This document shows, piece after piece, positions 44,727 through 51,398 of a DNA stretch of 64,000 nt. Position numbers and translations under genes: made by a program. The stretch's first letter is position 1; every line of letters starts with the position of its first letter. The DNA comes from Microbacterium sp. VKM Ac-2923 (GTDB lineage: Bacteria; Actinomycetota; Actinomycetes; Actinomycetales; Microbacteriaceae): positions 465,643 to 529,642 of the forward strand of contig NZ_JALGRP010000001.1 in NCBI RefSeq assembly GCF_022815605.1. Direction: 5' to 3'. Under the pieces are notes generated by a model. The model was not told the origin of the DNA, made no database searches, and was given only the letters and a program-made list of their open reading frames with translations.

Positions 44727-44799
44727 GATATACCTCCGAGATATAAAGTACGCCAGCGCGTTCGGACTTCGAAAGTGGTGTGAGCCAGCTCTCGACGAG

Positions 44800-44875
44800 T
44801 GGACGCGACGGCGGGAGTCGAACCCGCCACGCCTTCGGTTATGAGCCGAGGCCCGGGACCGCCCGGATCGCCGCG
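44800..44875 (-). tRNA. tRNA-like gene with CAT anticodon (tRNA-Met type), atypical D arm
   Basis: On the minus strand a 7-bp acceptor stem (CGCGGCG with CGTCGCG, one G-T pair), a T arm GCGGG-TTCGACT-CCCGC, an anticodon loop CTCATAA and an encoded CCA end give a 73-nt tRNA plus CCA. The anticodon is CAT (complement of 44841-44843). Odd points are A instead of U at position 8, a short D loop (GCGGTC) and a C-A mismatch at the top of the anticodon stem. It may be a specialised or degenerate methionine tRNA. The call as a tRNA is likely, its activity is less so. Confidence 0.65.
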
Positions 44876-45104
44876 ATGTGCGCCCACGCTAACCCGGGCG
44901 TCGTGTGGGCGCGGCGGGGCGTTGCGACAAGTGACGTGATGTGTCGCCGTGTGGCGCATCGGCGGCGGACGTCGGGCGGCGTCGACGGGGTCGAGACGCG
45001 TGCGCCCCGTTATCCGCGGGAAGGTGCTTGCGTGTCGCGCCCCGATCTGAGTTGGATCGGTGAGGACTCGCCGGTGACAGAGCGGGCGATACAGAGGGGG
45101 CATC

Positions 45105-45356
45105 ATGACGAACGAAGAATCCGACCTCAGCTACGACCCGGATGGTGGCTACGACCCGGATGGTGGCTACGACCCGGATGGTGGGTACGACCCTGACGGT
45201 GGTTATGACCCGGATGGTGGTTATGACCCTGACGGTGGTTACGACCCGGATGGTGGTTATGACCCTGACGGTGGTTATGACCCTGACGGTGGTTATGACC
45301 CGGATGGAGGGTACGACCCCGATGGCGGTTACGACCCCGACGGCGGACACGCCTGA
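45105..45356 (+). CDS. Protein of twelve YDPDGG hexapeptide repeats
   Basis: After MTNEESDLS the 83-residue product is twelve exact copies of YDPDGG and a final HA. The underlying DNA is an 18-bp tandem repeat with two variants (gacccggatggtgg and gaccctgacggtgg), so third positions drift while the protein does not, which argues for selection on the protein. DPDGG resembles the Asp-rich loop of calcium-binding repeats. No signal peptide is present. GAGGGGG precedes the ATG closely. The function is unknown. Confidence 0.7.
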   Translation: MTNEESDLSYDPDGGYDPDGGYDPDGGYDPDGGYDPDGGYDPDGGYDPDGGYDPDGGYDPDGGYDPDGGYDPDGGYDPDGGHA

Positions 45357-45360
45357 GGAT

Positions 45361-45407
45361 CGATGAACCTGCGGCGCCCGTCTTCGAAGGGCGCCGCAGG
45401 TTCATCG
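45361..45407. terminator. Bidirectional terminator between the YDPDGG gene and the Mur ligase gene
   Basis: CGATGAACCTGCGGCGCCC (45361-45379) and its exact complement (45389-45407) form a 19-bp stem with a 9-base loop between convergent stops. Confidence 0.92.
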
Positions 45408-45408
45408 G

Positions 45409-46578
45409 TCACGACATGGCTTGTCGAAGGATCTCTCGATCGTCGTGCGGCAGGCGCTGCGTCCCCACGATCTGATCGCTTTCGTCGCCCTTTCCGGCGA
45501 CGAGCACGAGGTCGCCGGCGCGCGCTATGTGCACGGCAGCGAGGATGGCATCCTTGCGCGCGGGGATCTCGACGCAGTCGGGAACCGCGACGCGGATCTC
45601 GGCGCGAATCCTCTCGGGCGGCTCCCGACGCGGGTTGTCGTCGGTCAGGATGACCACGTCGGCCAGCTCGGCGGCGATCGCCCCCATCTGGGCGCGCTTG
45701 CCCCGGTCTCGTTCTCCGCCGGCCCCGAACACCAGGATCACGCGTCGCTCGGTGCGGGCTCGCGCCGCGCGCAGCGCTGTGCGCAAGGCACCGGGATTGT
45801 GCGCGGTGTCGACCATCGCTGTCACGCCGTCCGCCTGGGCGATCACCTGCAGCCGCCCCGGAGGCGGTTCCACCCGAGCGAGAGCGTCGGCGACGGCGCC
45901 GGGATCGCCGCCCGCTCCGATGACGGCCGCCGACGCGAGAAGCAGATTCGTCACGGCTACGGTGTGCACGGTCGGCAGCGACACCCGGTACGCCGCCGCG
46001 CCGACCCGGAGATCGCCGTGCATTCGACCTTCGTTCTCGACGGCGTCGTCGAGATGAATGTCGCCGCCCTCGCCGACGGTCACCAACCGGATGCCCCGGC
46101 GGGCGACGGCGTCGCGGACGAGATCGCCCTGCGCGGAATTGGTCGCGATGATGGCGACACCGTCGGGCCGCAGGTACTCGGCGAACAGTCGGAGCTTCGC
46201 GTTCCAATACCCCTCTACGCTGCGGTGGACATCGATGTGGTCTCTCTCCAGACCCGTGGAGACGGCCGTGTCGACCTCGACGTGCTCGAAGAGTCCATCG
46301 GCGAGGATTCCGACGAACGCCTCGAGGGAGATCGCCTGCGCGCCCGCTGCGACTTGAGTTCGAATGAGGTCGGGGAGATAGTCCGGCGAGCGGCGGACAT
46401 TGCTCTTGTGCGCGACGCCCTCGACGTCGGTGATACCCGTCGAGTCGTATCCGGCGGCGCGCCAGCCGATCAGGTTCATCACCTGACGGGTCGCGGTAGC
46501 GACGCTCGTTTTGCCGTTGGTTCCCGTTACCGCCGAAATGATCGGCCGCCCGATCGGCGGGTCGATGGTGAATGTCAT
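45409..46578 (-). CDS. MurE-like Mur ligase lacking the N-terminal substrate domain
   Basis: The 389-residue protein has the Mur ATP loop GTNGKTS (19-25), ERDHIDVH, the carbamylated-lysine region YWNAKLRLF (Lys128), DTAHNPGAL (257-265), GAGGERDRGKRAQMG (286-300) and the MurE-type DDNPRREP (313-320) that reads the third amino acid. Normal MurE has about 100 more residues in front, which bind UDP-MurNAc. Here the ATP loop is reached at residue 19. It may therefore act on another substrate or a free peptide. It is a paralog rather than the dcw-cluster murE. It follows gntR by 45 bases in the same direction. Confidence 0.83.
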   Translation of the reverse strand: MTFTIDPPIGRPIISAVTGTNGKTSVATATRQVMNLIGWRAAGYDSTGITDVEGVAHKSNVRRSPDYLPDLIRTQVAAGAQAISLEAFVGILADGLFEHVEVDTAVSTGLERDHIDVHRSVEGYWNAKLRLFAEYLRPDGVAIIATNSAQGDLVRDAVARRGIRLVTVGEGGDIHLDDAVENEGRMHGDLRVGAAAYRVSLPTVHTVAVTNLLLASAAVIGAGGDPGAVADALARVEPPPGRLQVIAQADGVTAMVDTAHNPGALRTALRAARARTERRVILVFGAGGERDRGKRAQMGAIAAELADVVILTDDNPRREPPERIRAEIRVAVPDCVEIPARKDAILAAVHIARAGDLVLVAGKGDESDQIVGTQRLPHDDREILRQAMS

Positions 46579-46623
46579 GGCGCCCCCAATGCTCGGTACG
46601 TCGCCATCATTCCACCGCCGGAA

Positions 46624-47463
46624 TCACCCGCCGTGTCGGCTGTCGAGAATGGACCGCGTGGAATGGTCGAGGTGCGCGCGAACGGCGTGCTCCGGGTCGG
46701 CCAATGCCTGCTCCACGTAGGTGTGATGCTCCGCGGTCAGCGCGCCGGGGAAATACGCCGGTCGTACGTGGCTGAGCAGCAAGCGCATCTCGAAGTCCAA
46801 GCGTCGGTACGCTTCCGCGATCCGCGGGCTGCCGGCGGCATCCACCAGCGCCAGGTGCACCCGCGCGTGCGCGGCGAGGGTGGCCGGCCAGTCGCCCGAT
46901 GCCTCCGCCACGTCGAGGGCATCGAGGGCGTCATCGATGTCGGGGGGACGGATGCCACGGTCGCGCACGATCCGCAGAGCCTCCGTCTCGAGGGCGCACC
47001 GCAGCTGTTGCAGAGCGATGAGCGCATCGTCGTCGAGCAGTGACACCCGCACTCCGCGGTAGGGCTCGGCCGTGGCGAGACGCTCGGCGGTCAGGCGTGC
47101 CAGGGCCGTGCGCGCGGTGTGCCGGGAGACGCCGTGCGTGGCGCTCAGGTCTTCCTCGCGGAGGGGTGTGCCCGGGGCGAGGTCTCCCGAGAGGATCGCG
47201 GCGCGGATCGTGTCGGCCAGCCGGTCAGCGGCGCGGGGGCCGGGAGCGCGCGTCGCGTCAGGCGCCGACGGCTGCGCGGTGGGGCGGGCAGTGCTCGGCC
47301 CGAGGGCGTCGGGTGCGGCGCCCGTGCCCGGCCTGAGGGCGTCGGCTGCGGAGCCTCTGCCCCGCGCAGGTTGGTCGGGTACGGCACCCGGACCGACCGC
47401 GAGTTCGTCGGGCACGGTGAGGTCGTCGCCCGACCGGGGCTCCTCACGCCCGGGCCGCGGCAT
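46624..47463 (-). CDS. GntR-family (FCD) transcriptional regulator with long N-terminal linker
   Basis: The winged helix (ADRLADTIRAAILSGDLAPG, then LSATHGVSRHTARTALARL) starts only at residue 78. The first 77 residues are a low-complexity Pro/Ala/Gly segment with near repeats (AADALRPGTG, APDALGPST). The C-terminal part is an FCD effector domain. The start at 47463 is supported by GGGGAGG six bases upstream, so the linker is real. It overlaps the eamA end by 20 bases and is the third gene of a marR-eamA-gntR unit. The ligand is unknown. Confidence 0.85.
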   Translation of the reverse strand: MPRPGREEPRSGDDLTVPDELAVGPGAVPDQPARGRGSAADALRPGTGAAPDALGPSTARPTAQPSAPDATRAPGPRAADRLADTIRAAILSGDLAPGTPLREEDLSATHGVSRHTARTALARLTAERLATAEPYRGVRVSLLDDDALIALQQLRCALETEALRIVRDRGIRPPDIDDALDALDVAEASGDWPATLAAHARVHLALVDAAGSPRIAEAYRRLDFEMRLLLSHVRPAYFPGALTAEHHTYVEQALADPEHAVRAHLDHSTRSILDSRHGG

Positions 47464-48349
47464 CCGGAACCTCCCCCCGCCGGCGCGATGGAACCGACAC
47501 GACGGCCAGGCCCACCGCGATGAGCGCGAGGCCCAGCGCGCCGACAGGGGTGAGCTGCTCGTGCAGCACGAACAGACCGAGAAGGGTGGCAGCGAGGGGC
47601 TCGGCCAGGGTCAGTGTCGAGACCGTGACGGCCGTCAGGCGCGCCAGCCCCCAGCCGAAGAGCAGGTAGGCGACCGTCGTCGTCACCACACCCAGCCAGA
47701 GCGCGAGCGCGAGACCGCTGGGCGTGAGCAGCCATGACGCCCCGGCGATCAGAAGGACCGGCAGGCTCGCCACGGCGGCGACGCCGAAGACCGTGCCCAT
47801 GACGCGAGTCGAGTCCCACCCCCTCTCGAGCAGCGCCTTTCCACACACCGTATAGAGGGCGTACGACATTCCCGCCCCGGCCGAGGCGAGGAGGCCGCCG
47901 GGGGCGAGCGCGACCGCCCCACCGGTCACGCCCGACACCAGCACGACGCCGGCGAGGGCGATGGCGGTGGCGAGCATCCATCGCGTCGAGGGTGCGCGGC
48001 GCCGGCGCACGGCATCCACGATCCCCGTCGCGATCGGGGCCGATCCGAGGGCGACGACGGTGCCGATGGCGACGCCGTTCTCCCGTGTACCGAGGAAGAA
48101 CAGCGGTTGATAGGCCAGGACGCCGACTGCGCCGACGGCGATGAGCACGGCCACCGGGCCGCGCGAGGCCGGGCGCGAGGATGCGGGGGCACGTCGGAGG
48201 AAGGCGAGCAGGCCCAGGATGCCGCCGCCGACGACGATTCGCGCGGCGCCGACGGCGAGCGGAGAGGCGTCGACACCCGCGAGCGCCTGCGCGGTGCCCG
48301 TGGTCGAGAAGCACAGCGCCGCGGCGAGGACGGCGAGGGCGGGGAGCAT
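47444..48349 (-). CDS. EamA/DMT-family transporter
   Basis: The 301-residue protein has ten hydrophobic helices in two EamA halves (LAVLAAALCFSTTGTAQAL and ASAGAGMSYALYTVCGKALL) and the typical ending EPLAATLLGLFVLHEQLTPV. It is a drug/metabolite exporter of unknown substrate. It follows marR by 32 bases, with a palindrome in the gap, and overlaps gntR downstream. Confidence 0.88.
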   Translation of the reverse strand: MLPALAVLAAALCFSTTGTAQALAGVDASPLAVGAARIVVGGGILGLLAFLRRAPASSRPASRGPVAVLIAVGAVGVLAYQPLFFLGTRENGVAIGTVVALGSAPIATGIVDAVRRRRAPSTRWMLATAIALAGVVLVSGVTGGAVALAPGGLLASAGAGMSYALYTVCGKALLERGWDSTRVMGTVFGVAAVASLPVLLIAGASWLLTPSGLALALWLGVVTTTVAYLLFGWGLARLTAVTVSTLTLAEPLAATLLGLFVLHEQLTPVGALGLALIAVGLAVVSVPSRRRGEVPDAAARA

Positions 48350-48355
48350 GAGGAG

Positions 48356-48368
48356 ATTGTTACACAAT
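48356..48368 (-). promoter_or_regulatory. Palindrome between marR and eamA
   Basis: ATTGT-TAC-ACAAT is a perfect 5-3-5 inverted repeat six bases before the eamA start. It is a candidate regulator site (MarR or GntR type) independent of the marR promoter. Confidence 0.5.
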
Positions 48369-48381
48369 CCGCGGCTCGAGA

Positions 48382-48819
48382 TTAGTCGCGCAGAGCGTGC
48401 ACCATCGAGCGCAGGGCGTGCAGGGCGGCCGACTGCTCGGCATCCGTCATCCCGCTGAGCATGCGCTTCTCGACCGAGCGCACGGCTGCGCTCGCCGCGT
48501 GGAGCGAGCGCCGGCCCTTGCTGGTGAGGCGAGTGGGGAGTGCCTTGCCCACGGGGGCCGCGTCGGGGCGTTCGACGATTCCCTCGCGCTCGAGCGACTG
48601 CAGGAGCACGTTCATAGACTGTCGGGTGACGAACGCGCCGCGGGCGAGGTCGGAGTTCGTCAGGCCGGGTCGCTGGGCGAGCAGCTCCAGGCACGAGTAG
48701 TGGGTGACCGTCATGCCCAGGGGGCGGAGGACATCCTCCATCGAGGCGCGCAGCGCGCTCGCCGCCTCTTTCAGGAGGTACCCGAGTGAGGTGTCCAGGT
48801 CGATCGCCTCTTGTGCCAT
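48382..48819 (-). CDS. MarR-family transcriptional regulator
   Basis: The 145-residue winged-helix protein shows LGYLLKEAASALRASMEDVL, the recognition part LTNSDLARGAFVTRQSMNVL and the wing GIVERPDAAPVGKALPTRLT. MarR proteins are dimeric repressors released by small phenolic or other ligands. The start codon overlaps a perfect palindrome, so it probably represses itself and the divergent VOC gene as well as the eamA-gntR genes behind it. Confidence 0.9.
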   Translation of the reverse strand: MAQEAIDLDTSLGYLLKEAASALRASMEDVLRPLGMTVTHYSCLELLAQRPGLTNSDLARGAFVTRQSMNVLLQSLEREGIVERPDAAPVGKALPTRLTSKGRRSLHAASAAVRSVEKRMLSGMTDAEQSAALHALRSMVHALRD

Positions 48820-48859
48820 GTCAGTATTCTGACATACGATTTATGTCAGGTAACTGACA
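48818..48859. promoter_or_regulatory. Two MarR-type operators between marR and the VOC gene
   Basis: ATGTCAG-TATT-CTGACAT (48818-48835) and TGTCAG-GTAA-CTGACA (48844-48859) are perfect palindromes sharing the half-site TGTCAG with a 4-base spacer, spaced 25 bases centre to centre. They cover the divergent promoters. Confidence 0.88.
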
Positions 48860-48874
48860 CTCAAGGAGTTCATC

Positions 48875-49243
48875 ATGCCCGTCACCGGTCCCGACTTCCT
48901 CTCCCTCCAGGTGCGCGACCTCGCTGCCTCGCACGCTTTCTACGAGCGCTACCTGGGGCTGCAACGCTCGCCCGCGGGCCCCCCGCACGCGGTGGTGTTC
49001 GACACGGCGCCAATCGCCTTCGCCCTGCGCGACCTCGCGTCCGGCACCGACCTCACGGGCGTCGCCCAGCCCGGTATCGGGGTCGCCGTGTGGCTGCACG
49101 CCACGGACGTGCAGCAGATCCACGATGCGCTCGCTGCCGACGGACACACGATCGTGATGGGCCCCATCGACGGTCCCTTCGGACGCACCTTCACGTTCGC
49201 CGACCCCGACGGATTTCAGGTCACCTTGCACGACGGGGCCTGA
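48875..49243 (+). CDS. VOC-family (glyoxalase/bleomycin resistance-like) protein
   Basis: The 122-residue protein has the beta-alpha-beta-beta-beta repeats of the vicinal oxygen chelate fold: DFLSLQVRDLAASHAFYERY, HAVVFDTAPIAFALRD, and the closing GRTFTFADPDGFQVTLHDGA with the usual DPDG turn. The substrate is unknown. It sits divergent from marR behind two operators with AAGGAG before the ATG, so it is likely induced by the same ligand as the exporter, suggesting a detoxification pair. Confidence 0.9.
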   Translation: MPVTGPDFLSLQVRDLAASHAFYERYLGLQRSPAGPPHAVVFDTAPIAFALRDLASGTDLTGVAQPGIGVAVWLHATDVQQIHDALAADGHTIVMGPIDGPFGRTFTFADPDGFQVTLHDGA

Positions 49244-49306
49244 CCGGCCGCGGTGCGCGCCCGACGCGCGGTCGAACGCCCCAGGGACGGCGGGTAACGT
49301 AGGCGC

Positions 49307-50245
49307 ATGGCGACGACGGCGGGGCGAGGCATCCTGGCCCTCGGCGTCATCGGAATGCTCCTCGTCTCGGGGGCGATCCTCGCGGTGGTGGTCGATCCGT
49401 TCGCCCGCCAGCCGATCACGGTCGGCCCGACGACCCAATGGTCCGCTCGTCTTCTCCTGGCGCTGGGCGTGGTCTGGGTCGGCATCGGCATGGTGGCCGC
49501 CCGCACCCGGCTCGTCCGCCGACCGGGGGCCGCCGCCGCCCGCGCGACCTGGATCGCCTCGTCGAGGCCCTGGCGGGCGCGGGAGTCGAGCCTGGGCCTG
49601 CTCCTGGTCGATCGCTGGCTCATGATCCTCGTACCCGGCGGCGTCCTCGTCGCCACGCGTGTGGCGCAGACCCCGCGCGACGGGCTGTGGAGCGTCGCGC
49701 TGGCGATCGCGGGCTGGCTGCTACTCGCCGTCGCGGTGCGCCTGCTCCTCGGCCGCCGCTCGCCCTGGCCCGTCATCGCCGCGGTCGGGGGTGCCATCGT
49801 CCTGCGATGCGTCGTCGCGCTTGTCCCCGTGTCGCTGTCGGGGCCGGACGGCGTCTGGCATCACCTGTGGTCGGTACCGGCCCTCAGGATCCTCTACTCG
49901 GCGCTCGCGTTCGCACTGGTGGCCTGGGTGTTCATCGCCGCCGGCTGGTCGCTCGCGGCGCAGATCGGATCGCGTCGCGCGGTGGGCGTCGCGCTCGCCG
50001 GAGTGGGGCTGGCCTCCGCTCTACCGGCGGCGACCATCGGGATGGTGGGGGCGCGCACCGCGCTGCGCTCATGGAACGAGCAAATCGGCATCCTGCCGTG
50101 GGAGCTCGCCCGCCTGACCGGCGCACGCGACGGGGCGTTCCCCGTCGAGGTCGTCGCCACCACGGCGGTGGTCAGCGTGATCGTCGCCGTCGTCGGCATC
50201 CTGCTCGCTCTTCCGAGCCGCGCCTACGTCCGCTCCGCGCGCTGA
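49307..50245 (+). CDS. Multi-helix membrane protein of unknown function
   Basis: The 312-residue product has about seven hydrophobic segments (first at 9-29, last near 283-303) with short Arg-rich loops such as AARTRLVRRPG. No family is recognised. ATG 49307 has TAACGT (49295-49300) six bases upstream and is leaderless. It converges on the YccF gene. Confidence 0.75.
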   Translation: MATTAGRGILALGVIGMLLVSGAILAVVVDPFARQPITVGPTTQWSARLLLALGVVWVGIGMVAARTRLVRRPGAAAARATWIASSRPWRARESSLGLLLVDRWLMILVPGGVLVATRVAQTPRDGLWSVALAIAGWLLLAVAVRLLLGRRSPWPVIAAVGGAIVLRCVVALVPVSLSGPDGVWHHLWSVPALRILYSALAFALVAWVFIAAGWSLAAQIGSRRAVGVALAGVGLASALPAATIGMVGARTALRSWNEQIGILPWELARLTGARDGAFPVEVVATTAVVSVIVAVVGILLALPSRAYVRSAR

Positions 50246-50255
50246 GTCCGGCCGC

Positions 50256-50663
50256 TCAGCGCCCGAGCGTCTTATCGAACGGCCCGCCGCGGCGGATGTC
50301 GCGCACCTCCGTACCCAGCGGCATGAGCGACACCGGCACGAGCTTGAAATTGGCGATTCCGAGCGGGATGCCGATGATCGTCACGCACAGCAGGATGCCG
50401 GTGAAGATGTGGCCCAGCGCCAGCCACCACCCGGCGAGAACGACCCACACGATGTTGCCCAGGAGGGAGCCGATACCGGAGGTCGGCTTCGTCACCGTCT
50501 CGCGGCCGAACGGCCACAGCGCGTAGAAGCCGATGCGGAACGATGCGATCCCCCAGGGGATCGTGATGATGAGGATGCAGAGCACGACGCCCGCGGCGAG
50601 ATAGCCGAGGAAGAGCCAGAAGCCCGACAGGACCAGCCACAGGATGTTGAGGATCAGGCGCAT
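50256..50663 (-). CDS. YccF-domain membrane protein
   Basis: The 135-residue protein contains two YccF repeats, each with a helix and an IPWG or IPLG turn (LCILIITIPWGIASFRIGFY and LCVTIIGIPLGIANFKL), and starts MRLILNILWLVLSGFWLFLG. Function is unknown. I start it at ATG 50663, as in other YccF proteins, not at the earlier frame start. Confidence 0.9.
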   Translation of the reverse strand: MRLILNILWLVLSGFWLFLGYLAAGVVLCILIITIPWGIASFRIGFYALWPFGRETVTKPTSGIGSLLGNIVWVVLAGWWLALGHIFTGILLCVTIIGIPLGIANFKLVPVSLMPLGTEVRDIRRGGPFDKTLGR

Positions 50664-50804
50664 GGGTCCATCTTCGCGGTTGCGGCTGGACGGCATCCAT
50701 GATTTGACACGGGTTCATCTATCCGGGTGAAGACCCTCGCGCAAGCGCCCTCGGGGTGTCACCTGCCCCGTCTAGCGTGAGGGCACCGAGGGAAGGAACC
50801 CATC

Positions 50805-51281
50805 ATGTCCGACGTCACCCGTGCCACTCCGGAACGCCGCATCCTGTCGAGCTTCAGCGACTACACCGGGGCGCAGGCTGCCGTCGACCGCCTCTCCGAC
50901 GCCGGCTTCCCCGTCGAGCACACCGCCATCGTGGGGCACGACGTGCGCATCGTCGAGCAGGTGACCGGGCGTTTGACGCGCGGTCGCGCCGCCGGTCTCG
51001 GTGCCGCATCGGGAGCATGGTTCGGCTTGATGATCGGTGTGCTGATCGGGCTGCTGACCCCCGGCGGATTCCTCGGGTTGCTGCTGCTCGGACTCGTGAT
51101 GGGTGCGGTGTGGGGAGCGGTCTTCGGATTCGCGGGCCACGCCTTCACCGGCGGGCGTCGCGACTTCTCGTCGGTGCAGGGCTTCGAGGCCGAGCGGTGG
51201 GAGGTGACGGTGGATGCCGAGCACCTCTCGCGTGCACAGTCGCTGCTGTCGTCGGGGGCAGCGGGCGAAGCGCGCGCCTGA
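50805..51281 (+). CDS. General stress protein-like membrane-associated protein
   Basis: The 158-residue protein begins with a ferredoxin-like GSP17M-type domain (SSFSDYTGAQAAVDRLSDAG, then FPVEHTAIVGHDVRIVEQV), followed by a glycine-rich double hydrophobic segment (GAWFGLMIGVLIGLLTPGGF onward to about residue 110) and a short C-terminal strand region. It follows AAGGAA. Proteins of this type are called general stress proteins, but the role is not defined. Confidence 0.82.
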   Translation: MSDVTRATPERRILSSFSDYTGAQAAVDRLSDAGFPVEHTAIVGHDVRIVEQVTGRLTRGRAAGLGAASGAWFGLMIGVLIGLLTPGGFLGLLLLGLVMGAVWGAVFGFAGHAFTGGRRDFSSVQGFEAERWEVTVDAEHLSRAQSLLSSGAAGEARA

Positions 51282-51398
51282 GAGCCGCTGCCGCCCCGGT
51301 GCGGCGATGCTCGACCGCCGAGACGCGAGGATACTGCGCCTCGGCGTGGACAGCCGTCGGGGCCGATGTCGGAGGCCCCGCCTAGACTTGACCCCGCC

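Noticed and set aside
45105..45356. CRISPR-like regular repetition
   Set aside because: The units are contiguous 18-bp copies without spacers and stay in one reading frame.
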